The notes under the pieces were generated by a model. It did no database searches and was not told where the DNA came from. It saw only the letters and a program-made list of their open reading frames with translations. From assembly GCF_038595005.1 (NCBI RefSeq), contig NZ_CP151997.1, forward strand, positions 372,001 to 436,000: a DNA stretch of 64,000 nt. Reading direction: 5' to 3'. Below, one piece after another: positions 1 through 12,194 of this stretch. The position numbers and the translations under genes were made by a program. Position 1 is the stretch's first letter, and the number at the start of each line of letters is the position of its first letter. Source of the DNA: Chryseomicrobium sp. FSL W7-1435 (GTDB lineage Bacteria; Bacillota; Bacilli; Bacillales_A; Planococcaceae).

Positions 1-353
1 AGCGGTCACACGCAGCTCTCTTGAATGATGCAGAACCTGTTGCGGCATCCGATACTGCTTTTGTGTTAAAATTTAAATATGAAATTCACTGCCAGATGGC
101 AATGGATAATCAAACGTTCTCAACGCTCTTCCCACAAGTAGTGGAAGATGTCACGGGAACATTATATGAAGTACTTTACACCCCAGAAGAACAATGGCTA
201 GAGATTCGCTCGTCATTCATTGCGGGCAATCAGTTAGCCGGTATCGTCGAAGAGTCAGAAGAGGAAGACGGGCAAGAAACGCTCGAAGATCCACTAATTT
301 CTGAGGCGACCAAATTGTTTGGGGAAGATTTCGTGGAAATTAAAGAAGACTAG
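1..353 (+). CDS. dnaX: DNA polymerase III subunit gamma/tau, C-terminal fragment
   Basis: This is the last part of the clamp-loader subunit DnaX. The frame is open from base 3 with no stop upstream, so the gene enters from outside the window, and the apparent start near base 21 is not real. The visible ~117 residues are the C-terminal tau-type tail, including the segment [14 protein letters not shown], which resembles the Bacillus DnaX tail. None of the AAA+ ATPase core is present. The next gene starts 14 bases later behind a strong GAGGAGG site, and the dnaX-ebfC-recR order is the usual one in Bacillales. Identity rests on the tail sequence and on gene order. Confidence 0.9.
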   Translation, partial: RSHAALLNDAEPVAASDTAFVLKFKYEIHCQMAMDNQTFSTLFPQVVEDVTGTLYEVLYTPEEQWLEIRSSFIAGNQLAGIVEESEEEDGQETLEDPLISEATKLFGEDFVEIKED

Positions 354-367
354 AGGAGGAAATCACT

Positions 368-691
368 ATGCGTGGTGGAATGGGAAATATGCAAGGTATG
401 ATGAAACAAATGCAAAAAATGCAAAAGAAAATGGCAGAGGCTCAAGAAGAACTAGGTACACAACATTTTGAAGGTGTTGCTGGTGGCGGTATGGTCAAAG
501 TAACAGTTACGGGTCACCGTGAAGTTGTGGGTGTCGCTCTTGATGAGGCTGTTGTCGATCCAGAAGACGTAGAAATGTTACAAGATTTAATTGTCATTGC
601 TACAAACGAAGCATTGAAGAAAGCAGAAGAGACATCGAATGCCACTATGGGCCAATTCACGAAAGGATTGAACCTCCCTGGCATGTTCTAG
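368..691 (+). CDS. ebfC: YbaB/EbfC family nucleoid-associated protein
   Basis: A 107-residue DNA-binding protein of the YbaB/EbfC family (YaaK in B. subtilis). The N-terminus is rich in Met, Gln and Lys ([20 protein letters not shown]), which forms the long helix of the family. A central beta-rich part ([15 protein letters not shown]) and a C-terminal helix ending NLPGMF follow. Members are small dimers that bind DNA and are nearly always encoded between dnaX and recR, as here. The start has an AGAGGAGGAAATCACT leader. The exact cellular role in this organism cannot be read from sequence. Confidence 0.95.
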   Translation: MRGGMGNMQGMMKQMQKMQKKMAEAQEELGTQHFEGVAGGGMVKVTVTGHREVVGVALDEAVVDPEDVEMLQDLIVIATNEALKKAEETSNATMGQFTKGLNLPGMF

Positions 692-703
692 GAGGACACC
701 AGT

Positions 704-1300
704 ATGCATTATCCAGCTCCGATCTCAAAATTAATCGATAGCTTTATGAAACTGCCAGGCATCGGGCCAAAGACAGCGGCTCGTCTGGCGTTTTTTGTGT
801 TAAGTATGAAGGAAGACACGGTTACAGACTTTGCAAAAGCACTGATTGATGCAAAACGTAACCTCAGCTATTGTACGGTCTGTGGTCATATTACCGACAT
901 CGATCCGTGTGCCATTTGCCAAGATACGTCTCGTAATCAAACTATGATTTGTGTTGTTCAAGACACGAAAGATGTGATTGCGATGGAAAAGATGCGTGAT
1001 TACCAAGGTCTTTACCATGTTTTACATGGGGCTATCTCTCCTATGGAAGGCATAGGCCCGGAGGATATCAATATCCCACCACTTCTTCAACGACTTCAAA
1101 ATGAGCAAGTGCAAGAACTCATCTTAGCAACGAACCCTACTATAGAAGGAGAAGCAACAGCGATGTATATTTCTCGTCTCGTGAAGCCTTCTGGAATACG
1201 CACTACACGTATTGCCCATGGCCTACCTGTAGGAGGCGACCTCGAATATGCAGATGAAGTGACATTATCGAAGGCGCTAGAAGGGAGACGGGAGCTGTAA
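704..1300 (+). CDS. recR: Recombination mediator protein RecR
   Basis: A 198-residue RecR protein, which acts with RecF and RecO to load RecA on single-stranded gaps. The helix-hairpin-helix [12 protein letters not shown] is at residues 17-28. The zinc finger cysteines are C57, C60, C69 and C72. The Toprim domain follows ([15 protein letters not shown], then [13 protein letters not shown]). The C-terminus carries the Walker-B-like motif region ending [16 protein letters not shown]. Length and motif order are normal. The stop overlaps the next start by one base, so it is probably translationally coupled to yaaL. Confidence 0.97.
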   Translation: MHYPAPISKLIDSFMKLPGIGPKTAARLAFFVLSMKEDTVTDFAKALIDAKRNLSYCTVCGHITDIDPCAICQDTSRNQTMICVVQDTKDVIAMEKMRDYQGLYHVLHGAISPMEGIGPEDINIPPLLQRLQNEQVQELILATNPTIEGEATAMYISRLVKPSGIRTTRIAHGLPVGGDLEYADEVTLSKALEGRREL

Positions 1301-1524
1301 TGGCTTTATTTTCCCGCCGAGCTAAGATTAAAAAAGAGTTTGACGCTCGCTTTATCCGTTTATTAGAAGAAACACGTGAAGACTGGCATACTGCCCAGGC
1401 TGTCGAAGCCCATCTTGATGATTATGATCTTGACGCTATTGCTAAACGAAAAACGTTAGAGAGCATTCATTTCTATCTTTATGGTGAAGCGAAGCGGCGA
1501 CAAGTAGTCTATAAACGAAAGTAA
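1300..1524 (+). CDS. yaaL: DUF2508 family protein YaaL
   Basis: A 74-residue basic, helical protein of the DUF2508 family, found between recR and bofA in Bacillales. It begins ALFSRRAKIKKEFD and contains an acidic middle (EAHLDDYDLDAIAKRK), with no transmembrane segment or catalytic motif. The function is unknown. It starts on the final base of recR, so it belongs to the same transcript. Confidence 0.85.
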   Translation: MALFSRRAKIKKEFDARFIRLLEETREDWHTAQAVEAHLDDYDLDAIAKRKTLESIHFYLYGEAKRRQVVYKRK

Positions 1525-1535
1525 TCTCATATAGT
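1508..1535 (+). promoter_or_regulatory. Sigma-E-like promoter of bofA
   Basis: The -10 candidate CATATAGT is at 1528-1535, with a -35 candidate TCTATAA at 1508-1514, just upstream of bofA and overlapping the end of yaaL. The pattern resembles mother-cell sigma-E promoters (ATA at -35, CATA..T at -10). The same -10 octamer precedes yabP. The assignment comes from consensus only. Confidence 0.5.
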
Positions 1536-1555
1536 GAAGGGAAAGGAGCTGTGAG

Positions 1556-1816
1556 ATGGTGTATCTCGGTCTTTCCCTTTTTCTTTTGATTGTTTTGTAT
1601 GTATTACGAAAACCCTTGGCTCATCTCTTTGATTGGTCAGGTCGTTTTTTATGGAGAGCTGCAGTTGGCATTCTTTGTTTGTATGTAGTTCACTTAACAG
1701 CGAGCTACACCGGAAGTGATTGGTATATACCTATCAATTATTTTACCGCGGGTTTTACAGTGATTTGTGGGGTGCCAGGAGTTCTCGGGATAGTGATTTT
1801 ATCTTTTTTGCTATAA
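1556..1816 (+). CDS. bofA: Sporulation pro-sigma-K processing inhibitor BofA
   Basis: An 86-residue integral membrane protein matching BofA in size and position. Two hydrophobic segments are visible, at about residues 2-18 and 33-50, followed by a conserved hydrophobic tail (GVPGVLGIVILSFLL). In B. subtilis, BofA sits in the outer forespore membrane with SpoIVFA and holds the intramembrane protease SpoIVFB inactive until a signal arrives, so it times sigma-K activation. The gene has its own sigma-E-like promoter upstream and a GAAAGGAGC ribosome site. Confidence 0.9.
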   Translation: MVYLGLSLFLLIVLYVLRKPLAHLFDWSGRFLWRAAVGILCLYVVHLTASYTGSDWYIPINYFTAGFTVICGVPGVLGIVILSFLL

Positions 1817-1829
1817 GGTGAAAAAGATG

Positions 1830-1943
1830 TTGACCAATAAGTAAATACCATGTATTATAAATTAGGTCGCCAAGACAACACTGAATCACAGAAACACTAT
1901 TGTGAAATAAAGTGTTGACAACAACTTGTAGAGTTGGTATACT
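1830..1943 (+). promoter_or_regulatory. Tandem sigma-A promoters P1 and P2 of the first rRNA operon
   Basis: P1 is TTGACC at 1830-1835, a 17-base spacer, and TATTAT at 1853-1858. P2 is TTGACA at 1915-1920, a 17-base spacer, and TATACT at 1938-1943. Two promoters in series ahead of 16S is the normal arrangement for Bacillus rRNA operons. The remaining gap holds no gene. Confidence 0.8.
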
Positions 1944-1969
1944 TTAAAAGTTGTCTCAAGACGACATAT

Positions 1970-2002
1970 GAACATTGAAAACTGAACATGCAAGACGTCA
2001 AG
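1970..2002 (+). other. 5' arm of the 16S rRNA processing stalk
   Basis: The leader bases 1970-2002 are complementary over almost their whole length to 3752-3783 in the 16S-23S spacer (for example GAACATTGAAAACTGAAC against GTTCAGTTTTGAATGTTC). The pairing encloses 16S and forms the long helix that RNase III cuts in precursor rRNA. The same arm recurs ahead of the second operon. Confidence 0.75.
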
Positions 2003-2159
2003 ATAGAGCGTCACCGCCCCGACCCCCGTTGGGTGTGCGTGACGCAAACACGAACCAAGTCACTTCCTATAAACGGATGTGACGGACGTTCAAAATGGAT
2101 ATCGTTACTTTTTAAAAGTGACAGATGCCAGCAACAAAATGAGCTTATATTAAGTTCTC

Positions 2160-6828
<4,669 letters not shown>

Positions 6829-6873
6829 AAAAATCAATGGAGTTCTATCCAGTTTTGAGCGAACAGGCTCAAG

Positions 6874-6990
6874 GTCTAGTGATGATGGCGAAGAGGTCAC
6901 ACCCGTTCCCATACCGAACACGGAAGTTAAGCTCTTCAGCGCCGATGGTAGTTGGGGGTCTCCCCCTGTGAGAGTAGGACGTCGCTGGGC
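6874..6990 (+). rRNA. rrf: 5S ribosomal RNA
   Basis: A 117-base 5S rRNA with the conserved CCGAACACGGAAGTTAAGC core. The ends GTCTAGTGAT and GTCGCTGGGC pair to form helix I, with several G-U pairs. It closes the first rRNA operon, with no tRNA cluster behind it. Confidence 0.95.
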
Positions 6991-6999
6991 ACACAAGAA

Positions 7000-7027
7000 G
7001 GTCATCCCGTCAGGGGTGGCTTTTTTT
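7000..7027 (+). terminator. rRNA operon terminator
   Basis: The hairpin GGTCATCCC-gtca-GGGGTGGC, with some G-U pairs, is followed by seven T residues just after 5S. Confidence 0.8.
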
Positions 7028-7035
7028 GTTGTCTT

Positions 7036-7053
7036 GAACTTTCTAGTGAAGTC
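7036..7053 (+). repeat. CTAG-centred palindrome (module P), locus A copy 1
   Basis: GAACTTTCTAGTGAAGTC is an imperfect palindrome centred on CTAG. It sits just after the 5S terminator and 17 bases before the GTTTCCATAAT boundary of the first array. Similar palindromes lie beside the boundary motif at every repeat locus. Confidence 0.55.
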
Positions 7054-7070
7054 CCGTGAGGGGCAATTAA

Positions 7071-7196
7071 GTTTCCATAATAGCAGCATCGTGTGAAACG
7101 CGGAAGATAGAGGTCGAAACTCCCGACACAATCGTCGAAACCTCCTACACAATCGCCGAAACCCTTTAATTAGTCATCGAAACGCTACCGTAGCAC
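7071..7196 (+). repeat. ~21-bp degenerate tandem array A1 with GTTTCCATAAT boundary
   Basis: The boundary motif GTTTCCATAAT is at 7071-7081. Units follow at 7091-7112, 7113-7133, 7134-7154, 7155-7175 and 7176-7196. Pitch is 21 bp (first unit 22). Each unit carries GAAAC at a fixed place, and two share the tail ACACAATC. The array is noncoding. It is repeated as A2 236 bp downstream. Confidence 0.75.
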
Positions 7197-7220
7197 TCTC
7201 TGTGAGTACTGACAATCACA

Positions 7221-7274
7221 AAGCCCTTCCTAGTAAGACCTTGAGTGACCAAGAGCTCTTTCTAGCAAGGGCTT
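7221..7274 (+). repeat. Two CTAG-centred palindromes (module P), locus A
   Basis: AAGCCCTTCCTAGTAAGACC... at 7221-7242 and AAGAGCTCTTTCTAGCAAGG... at 7251-7274 are imperfect palindromes centred on CTAG. The right arm CTAGCAAGGGCTTGGGTAGC recurs nearly unchanged near 15282, 29447 and 43173. Confidence 0.65.
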
Positions 7275-7306
7275 GGGTAGCTCTGGGGTCGACCTGACAT
7301 AAATTG

Positions 7307-7432
7307 GTTTCCATAATATCAGCATCGTGTGAAACGCAGAAAATAGGGGTCGAAACTCTCGACACAATCGGCAAAACCTCCGACACAATCACCGAAACTC
7401 ACTCCGTATCCATCGAATCTCTCCTCAAACTC
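7307..7432 (+). repeat. ~21-bp degenerate tandem array A2 with GTTTCCATAAT boundary
   Basis: The boundary motif GTTTCCATAAT is at 7307-7317. Units follow at about 7327-7348, 7349-7369, 7370-7390, 7391-7411 and 7412-7432. Unit sequences match those of A1 closely (TCGAAACT, GACACAATC). A1 and A2 are therefore a diverged duplication of the same array. Confidence 0.75.
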
Positions 7433-7491
7433 CAGTCCTCTTCATTCGTTTTTTTGATCTTCAAAACAATCGTCATAAGCAAAATCTGGCT

Positions 7492-7597
7492 GTTGAAAAC
7501 CATGCTGAATTTCAACATAATTTCTAACCTGAGAACACTACATCTAGTGTGAATTCTCTGGCTATTGCTACAATTAGGGTCTAAAGTATGGTATAGT
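7492..7597 (+). promoter_or_regulatory. Leader hairpins and promoter upstream of the ABC transporter
   Basis: Two dyads precede the transporter genes. One is GTTGAAA (7492-7498) with TTTCAAC (7510-7516). The other is GAGAACACTA-catc-TAGTGT-GAATTCTC (7531-7558). An extended -10, TGgTATAGT (TATAGT at 7592-7597), lies 36 bases before the first gene. No good -35 is seen. The dyads are candidate operators, and the regulator is not identifiable. Confidence 0.4.
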
Positions 7598-7632
7598 GGA
7601 AAACGTAACATAACATAAGGGGGTTTTATATT

Positions 7633-8409
7633 ATGAAGAAAAGCAAGATGTTAGCGTTACTCGCAGCACTCATAGCTACACTACTTATCGTAGCTGCATG
7701 TGGGTCAAGCGATGAAGGATCAGGAGATTCTGAAGGAGAAGTGTATCAAGTAGGTATTGATACAACGTACCCACCATTTGAATATGAAGAAGACGGTGAA
7801 TATAAGGGAATCGATGTTGACTTGATTCGTGCGATCGCTGAAAACCAAGGATTTGAAATTGAATTAAACCCAATGGACTTCGGTGGTATTATTCCAGCAG
7901 TTCAAGCTGGTCAGTTAGATGTGGCGATTGCAGGAATGAGTATTACGGATGAGCGCAAAGAAGTCGTTGATTTCTCAGATCCGTACTTTGAAGCAGGATT
8001 AACACTAGTTACTGCAGCTGACACTTCTGACATTTCAGGGTTAGAAGATTTAGAAGGTAAAACAGTTGTTGTGAAAACTGGAACAACTGGTGCTCAATTT
8101 GCACAAGACAATCAAGCTGAATATGGGTATGAAATCACAACATTAGAAGATAGCCCTTCAATGTTCCAAGAAGTTTCTAATGGCAGCGCTGATGTATTAA
8201 TTGAAGATTATCCAGTTATCGCTTATGCAATTGCACAAAGTAACTTGGATCTTCAAATCGTGGGTGAGCGTCTGAATGGTGATAACTATGGTATTGCTGT
8301 ACTAAAAGGCGAAAATGCAGATCTACTTGAGAAAATCAACACAGGTCTACAAGAACTTCGTGATAGCGGCGAATACGATGAAATCATCAGTACGTATATC
8401 ACAGAATAA
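7633..8409 (+). CDS. Polar amino acid ABC transporter substrate-binding lipoprotein
   Basis: A 258-residue extracellular solute-binding protein of family 3 (glutamine/arginine/cystine type). It has a lipoprotein signal: hydrophobic residues 6-20, lipobox VAAC, lipidated Cys23. The mature part shows the family pattern DTTYPPFEYEEDGEYKGID and later IAGMSITDERKEVVDFSDPY, the ligand-contact region. It delivers substrate to the permease and ATPase encoded next. A terminator directly after the gene would let the binding protein be made in excess. Substrate cannot be fixed from sequence; glutamine or arginine is most likely. Confidence 0.9.
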   Translation: MKKSKMLALLAALIATLLIVAACGSSDEGSGDSEGEVYQVGIDTTYPPFEYEEDGEYKGIDVDLIRAIAENQGFEIELNPMDFGGIIPAVQAGQLDVAIAGMSITDERKEVVDFSDPYFEAGLTLVTAADTSDISGLEDLEGKTVVVKTGTTGAQFAQDNQAEYGYEITTLEDSPSMFQEVSNGSADVLIEDYPVIAYAIAQSNLDLQIVGERLNGDNYGIAVLKGENADLLEKINTGLQELRDSGEYDEIISTYITE

Positions 8410-8425
8410 GTAACAAAACCAGAAA

Positions 8426-8452
8426 GGCGCGGCAGTATCCGCGTCTTTTTTT
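8426..8452 (+). terminator. Intra-operon terminator after the binding-protein gene
   Basis: GGCGCGG-cagtat-CCGCGTC is followed by eight T residues, between the binding-protein gene and the permease gene. Partial readthrough at this point is common in amino acid ABC operons. Confidence 0.8.
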
Positions 8453-8473
8453 ATACAAAGGAGTTGAAAGCAA

Positions 8474-9121
8474 ATGCTAGAAAATGTTCAAAATGCTATG
8501 CCTACCTTACTTGATGGCCTGCAAGTGACGCTTTATATTTTTGCTGTAGCTATAGTGTTAGGTTTTTTGATTGGTTTGGTAATGGCATTATTCCGATTAT
8601 CACCGATTAAGCCGCTTCAATGGATCTCTAAAATCTTTGTAGATGCGATTCGCGGAACACCATTTATCGTGCAGCTTTTCTTTATTTACTTTGGATTGAA
8701 TTCTCTTTCCTTTATCGCACTTGATAATACTTGGGCAGGGATTGTTACAGTTGCCATCAATGCAGGTGCTTACTTTGCCGAAATTATTCGTGCAGGGATC
8801 CAATCGATTGACCGAGGACAAACTGAGGCCGCTCGCTCACTTGGTTTAAACTCCAATCAAAATATGAGGTTTATTGTTTTGCCTCAAGCATTCCGTCGGA
8901 TGTTACCGACAATTACAAATCAAGCAATTATTTCACTGAAAGATACTTCACTACTCTCTATCATTGGTGTTGCCGATTTAACACAACGTGGACGAGTCGT
9001 GGTAAGTGCTACATATGAACCGTTTACTATTTACTTATTATTAGGGATTATGTATTTTGTCATTATTTATCTGTTATCCTTACTCTCTAGTTATCTAGAA
9101 AGGAGGTTTGTCTTACGATGA
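8474..9121 (+). CDS. Polar amino acid ABC transporter permease
   Basis: A 215-residue inner membrane permease of the HisM/GlnP type with about five hydrophobic segments. The EAA loop is visible as [19 protein letters not shown] with [10 protein letters not shown] behind it, which contacts the ATPase. It presumably works as a homodimer, because only one permease gene is present. The start follows AAAGGAGTTGAAAGCAA. The stop overlaps the ATPase start by four bases (ATGA). Confidence 0.92.
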   Translation: MLENVQNAMPTLLDGLQVTLYIFAVAIVLGFLIGLVMALFRLSPIKPLQWISKIFVDAIRGTPFIVQLFFIYFGLNSLSFIALDNTWAGIVTVAINAGAYFAEIIRAGIQSIDRGQTEAARSLGLNSNQNMRFIVLPQAFRRMLPTITNQAIISLKDTSLLSIIGVADLTQRGRVVVSATYEPFTIYLLLGIMYFVIIYLLSLLSSYLERRFVLR

Positions 9122-9849
9122 GCATGATTCGCGTAGAAAACCTTAAAAAATCATTTGGGAAATTAGAAGTCTTGAAAGATGTAAGTACAGTTATCGAACC
9201 ATCTGAAGTGGTTTGTGTCATTGGCCCTTCTGGTTCAGGGAAAAGTACATTCTTGCGCTGTTTGAATCGTTTGGAAGACATTACAGATGGTCATGTCTTT
9301 GTGAACGGTCAAGATATCACAGATGATAAGGCAAATGATATTAATAAAATTCGTCAAGATGTAGGAATGGTGTTCCAGCAATTTAATCTTTTCCCTCATA
9401 TGACAGTTCTGCAAAACGTTACGCTTGCTCCTGTGAAGCTGAAGAAGCTCTCAGCAGCAGACGCTGAAAAGAAAGCCTATTCCCTTCTTGATAAAGTAGG
9501 GCTTCGTGAAAAGGCTGACGCTTACCCTGGAGAACTATCGGGTGGTCAGAAGCAACGTGTAGCGATCGCTCGAGCACTTGCAATGGATCCCAAGGTGATG
9601 TTGTTCGATGAACCAACGTCTGCACTTGACCCGGAAATGGTCGGGGACGTGTTAGATGTCATGAAGGATTTAGCAAAAGAAGGAATGACGATGGTCGTTG
9701 TCACCCATGAGATGGGCTTTGCTGCTGAAGTGGGGGATCGTGTTATCTTCATTGACGGTGGCTACATCGTTGAGGAAAATGTTCCTAAAGAATTGTTCGG
9801 TAATCCGCAACATGAACGGACGAAATCTTTCTTAAGTAAAGTTTTATAA
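9118..9849 (+). CDS. Polar amino acid ABC transporter ATP-binding protein
   Basis: A 243-residue ABC ATPase of the GlnQ/HisP class. The Walker A motif GPSGSGKST is at residues 36-44. The Q-loop is in [16 protein letters not shown], the signature is [15 protein letters not shown], Walker B is [13 protein letters not shown], and the switch histidine is in [10 protein letters not shown]. It powers uptake by the two preceding products. The start codon overlaps the permease stop, and the ribosome site AAAGGAGG lies inside the permease gene. A terminator follows at 9852. Confidence 0.94.
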   Translation: MSMIRVENLKKSFGKLEVLKDVSTVIEPSEVVCVIGPSGSGKSTFLRCLNRLEDITDGHVFVNGQDITDDKANDINKIRQDVGMVFQQFNLFPHMTVLQNVTLAPVKLKKLSAADAEKKAYSLLDKVGLREKADAYPGELSGGQKQRVAIARALAMDPKVMLFDEPTSALDPEMVGDVLDVMKDLAKEGMTMVVVTHEMGFAAEVGDRVIFIDGGYIVEENVPKELFGNPQHERTKSFLSKVL

Positions 9850-9851
9850 GA

Positions 9852-9888
9852 GAGGGAGGTACTCACTTAGTGAGGCCTCTTTTTTTGT
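9852..9888 (+). terminator. Terminator of the ABC transporter operon
   Basis: Dyad GAGGtactCAC-tta-GTGaggcCTC followed by a run of T. Confidence 0.75.
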
Positions 9889-9893
9889 ATGAA

Positions 9894-9921
9894 AAAAGAC
9901 AGCCCTTATTGGACTGTCTTA
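9894..9921 (-). terminator. Terminator of the bdhA/gntP operon
   Basis: Read on the minus strand, AAGACAG...CTGTCTT followed by T residues closes the convergent minus-strand operon. Confidence 0.8.
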
Positions 9922-9927
9922 CCTTAC

Positions 9928-10704
9928 TTATTGAGCTGTGTAGCCGCCATCGATAATCATCGTCTGGCCCGTCATGCCTTTTGCTTGTTCTGAAGCAAGG
10001 AACAATGCCGCATGCGCGACTTCGCTTACGTCTAGTAAACGTTTTTGAGGAATTAATGGGTACAAGACTTCATCGAGTACGTCTTCGATATCGACGTTGC
10101 GTGTTGCTGCAAGGTCAGCCATCTGGCCACGTACTAATGGTGTATCTACATAACCAGGTGCGATTGCGTTCACTGTGATACCGTGCTCAGCGCCTTCAAG
10201 AGCCGCTACCTTCGTCAGACCGATTACGCCGTGTTTTGCACTGTTATAAGCTGCTTTACCAGCAAAACCAATAACTCCGTTGATAGAAGCGATATTGATC
10301 ACGCGACCAAAGCCTTGCTCTTTCATGATTGGGAAAACGTGCTTCATTAAGATGAAAGGTGCTGTTAGCATGATTTTTTGCATCAATTCAAATTTCGCTG
10401 TTGGGAAGTCTTCGATAGGTGATACGTGTTGCAGACCTGCATTGTTGATCAATACATCCACAGAACCGAATGTTTCTTTTGTTGTGGCCACTAAGTTGAT
10501 CAAATCGTCTTCGTTCGTTACGTCAGCTTTGATACCGATTGACGTAAAGCCTTGTGCGTTTAATTCGTCAGCAGATGCTTTAACGCCTTCTTCATTGATA
10601 TCTGAAAGAACGACTTTTGCGCCAGCTTGTGCGAAATATTTACCGATTTCAAATCCAATACCACGTGCTGATCCTGTGATGATGACTACTTTATTTTCTA
10701 CCAT
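9928..10704 (-). CDS. bdhA: 3-hydroxybutyrate dehydrogenase
   Basis: A 258-residue short-chain dehydrogenase/reductase. The NAD-binding motif is VVIITGSARGIGFEIG at residues 6-21, followed by NNAG, with catalytic Ser in NIASINGV and YNSAKHG. The segment NNAGLQHVSPIEDFP contains the Gln and His that bind the carboxylate in 3-hydroxybutyrate dehydrogenases, and the C-terminus GQTMIIDGGYTAQ is typical. It should oxidise (R)-3-hydroxybutyrate to acetoacetate with NAD+. It follows a GntP-type permease in the same transcript, which suggests uptake and use of hydroxybutyrate or a similar acid. The TTTCCTCC complement upstream gives a strong ribosome site. Confidence 0.88.
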   Translation of the reverse strand: MVENKVVIITGSARGIGFEIGKYFAQAGAKVVLSDINEEGVKASADELNAQGFTSIGIKADVTNEDDLINLVATTKETFGSVDVLINNAGLQHVSPIEDFPTAKFELMQKIMLTAPFILMKHVFPIMKEQGFGRVINIASINGVIGFAGKAAYNSAKHGVIGLTKVAALEGAEHGITVNAIAPGYVDTPLVRGQMADLAATRNVDIEDVLDEVLYPLIPQKRLLDVSEVAHAALFLASEQAKGMTGQTMIIDGGYTAQ

Positions 10705-10728
10705 GTTGTTTCCTCCTCTGATTTTGTA

Positions 10729-12009
10729 TTACATGATGCCGATTGCGCCCATGATGACACCAATCACTAAAGCAATTGTTGGAATCAAGAAAGCAACCAT
10801 AAATACGTCTTTATAGGTTTCGCGATGTGTAAGGCCTGTAACAGCTAGTAAAGTTAAAAGCGCTCCGTTATTTGGGAAGATAGAAGCACCCGAAGCAACC
10901 GAAGCAATTCGGTGGAATACATCAGCACTAATGCCAGACGTTTGTGCAAGAGATGCAAATGTATCTCCTAGCGTTCCAAGTGCAATTCCCATACCACCCG
11001 AAGCAGAACCTGTGATAATGGCCATGACTTGTACAGAAACAGCTTCTGCAACGAGTGGATTGTCAGAAATGCCAAGCAACCATTCTGTAATCGTGTCGAA
11101 GGCTGGGACGATGGCGATAACAGCACCGAATCCAACAGCAGCACTTGTATTCAAGATAGCCATAACCGAACCTTTTGCTCCTTCATTGATGGATTCAATA
11201 AACACTTTGTACAAGCGGATATTGAGAATAAGAATTGTCAAAATACCTACTAATAGTGCGTACAAAGGTTCAAATTTAAATCCATTCAACAAGATAACCA
11301 CTACAGCTAGCGGGATAAGAGAAATGATCCAGTTGGGAATAATCTGTTCCCCGGCTTCTTCCAGCTTTTTAGAGGGCTCTGTAAAGCCTTCTCCAGCCTT
11401 TGTCAGTTGCTTCTGACGGTAATGCAGCCAGAAGTATCCGCCGACCGCCATAATGAGTGATGTGACAATTCCGATGATCGGAGCTGCCATAGGCGTTGTC
11501 CCGAAATACTCCATCGGTATTAAATTTTGAATCTGTGGCGTTCCAGGCATGGATGTCATGGTGAACGTGAAAGCCCCAAGAGCAAATGTCGGAACGAGCA
11601 ATCTGCGAGAAACGTTTGCCTCGCGGAACAATTCAAGTGCAATCGGATAAATAGCAAACACGACTACAAATAAGCTGACCCCGCCATAGGTTAAAACTGC
11701 AGCTGCAATCAAAACACCAAGAATTGCACGTTTCTTTCCAATAAGTTGTGTTACTTTTAAAGCCACAGCTTTTGCTGCGTTAGTTGTCTCCATCAATTTT
11801 CCGAAGACTGCACCTAATAAGAAAATCGGGAACCATTTGACTACAAAGCCAACGAGTCCTTCCATATAAGTACCTGTGTATGTGTCAAAAACATCTAATC
11901 CACTCATCAGGGCGACTACACCAGCAGCCAAAGGGGCTACCCATAGAATAGACCAACCAAAGTAGGCAAGGACCATTAATAACAATAGTCCTGTTAATAT
12001 GCTCAGCAT
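10729..12009 (-). CDS. GntP family proton:organic-acid symporter
   Basis: A 426-residue membrane protein with about 11-12 hydrophobic segments, beginning MLSILTGLLLLMVLAYFGW. The gluconate/GntP family look includes FGKLMETTNAAKAVA, MTSMPGTPQIQNLIP and SGSASGGMGIALG-type glycine-rich loops. Characterised relatives carry gluconate, while those next to hydroxybutyrate dehydrogenase are thought to carry hydroxybutyrate. The pairing with bdhA supports the second reading, but this is inference. The gene is first in a two-gene minus-strand operon and diverges from marR. Confidence 0.85.
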   Translation of the reverse strand: MLSILTGLLLLMVLAYFGWSILWVAPLAAGVVALMSGLDVFDTYTGTYMEGLVGFVVKWFPIFLLGAVFGKLMETTNAAKAVALKVTQLIGKKRAILGVLIAAAVLTYGGVSLFVVVFAIYPIALELFREANVSRRLLVPTFALGAFTFTMTSMPGTPQIQNLIPMEYFGTTPMAAPIIGIVTSLIMAVGGYFWLHYRQKQLTKAGEGFTEPSKKLEEAGEQIIPNWIISLIPLAVVVILLNGFKFEPLYALLVGILTILILNIRLYKVFIESINEGAKGSVMAILNTSAAVGFGAVIAIVPAFDTITEWLLGISDNPLVAEAVSVQVMAIITGSASGGMGIALGTLGDTFASLAQTSGISADVFHRIASVASGASIFPNNGALLTLLAVTGLTHRETYKDVFMVAFLIPTIALVIGVIMGAIGIM

Positions 12010-12071
12010 GTAGAATATCTCCTCTCGTCTACGCTATGCGAACTGTCCTCTAAAGAAGAGGGCAAAATGGT

Positions 12072-12100
12072 ATCCTATCATTAGGGTAATTGGAAGTCAA
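12072..12100 (-). promoter_or_regulatory. Sigma-A promoter of the gntP-bdhA operon
   Basis: On the minus strand TTGACT (plus 12095-12100), a 17-base spacer and TAGGAT (plus 12072-12077). It lies about 60 bases upstream of the permease start. Confidence 0.65.
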
Positions 12101-12125
12101 TGCAAATGAAACTTGTTGATATACC

Positions 12126-12154
12126 TTGATTATTGCGACTATTTTCGATATCCT
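12126..12154 (+). promoter_or_regulatory. Sigma-A promoter of marR
   Basis: TTGATT at 12126-12131, a 17-base spacer and TATCCT at 12149-12154. Predicted transcription would begin near 12161, just before the cre site. Confidence 0.5.
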
Positions 12155-12166
12155 AAGTATAAATTA

Positions 12167-12181
12167 TTGAAAGCGATTACA
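12167..12181 (+). promoter_or_regulatory. Catabolite-responsive element (cre) between gntP and marR
   Basis: TTGAAAGCGATTACA matches the CcpA consensus WTGNAANCGNWNNCW at every fixed position. It sits just downstream of the predicted marR start point and upstream of the divergent gntP promoter. Carbon-source control of one or both genes is expected, and repression of marR as a roadblock is the simplest reading. Confidence 0.7.
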
Positions 12182-12194
12182 GGGGGTCAATCAA

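Noticed and set aside
7091-7432. Short regularly spaced repeats resembling a CRISPR array
   Set aside because: Units are only ~21 bp, degenerate and directly abutting with no unique spacers, and no cas genes are in the window.
10280-10816. 178-codon open frame opposite bdhA and the gntP end
   Set aside because: It is antisense to two well-supported genes and has an unstructured composition rich in Ile, Ser and Thr from reversed codons.
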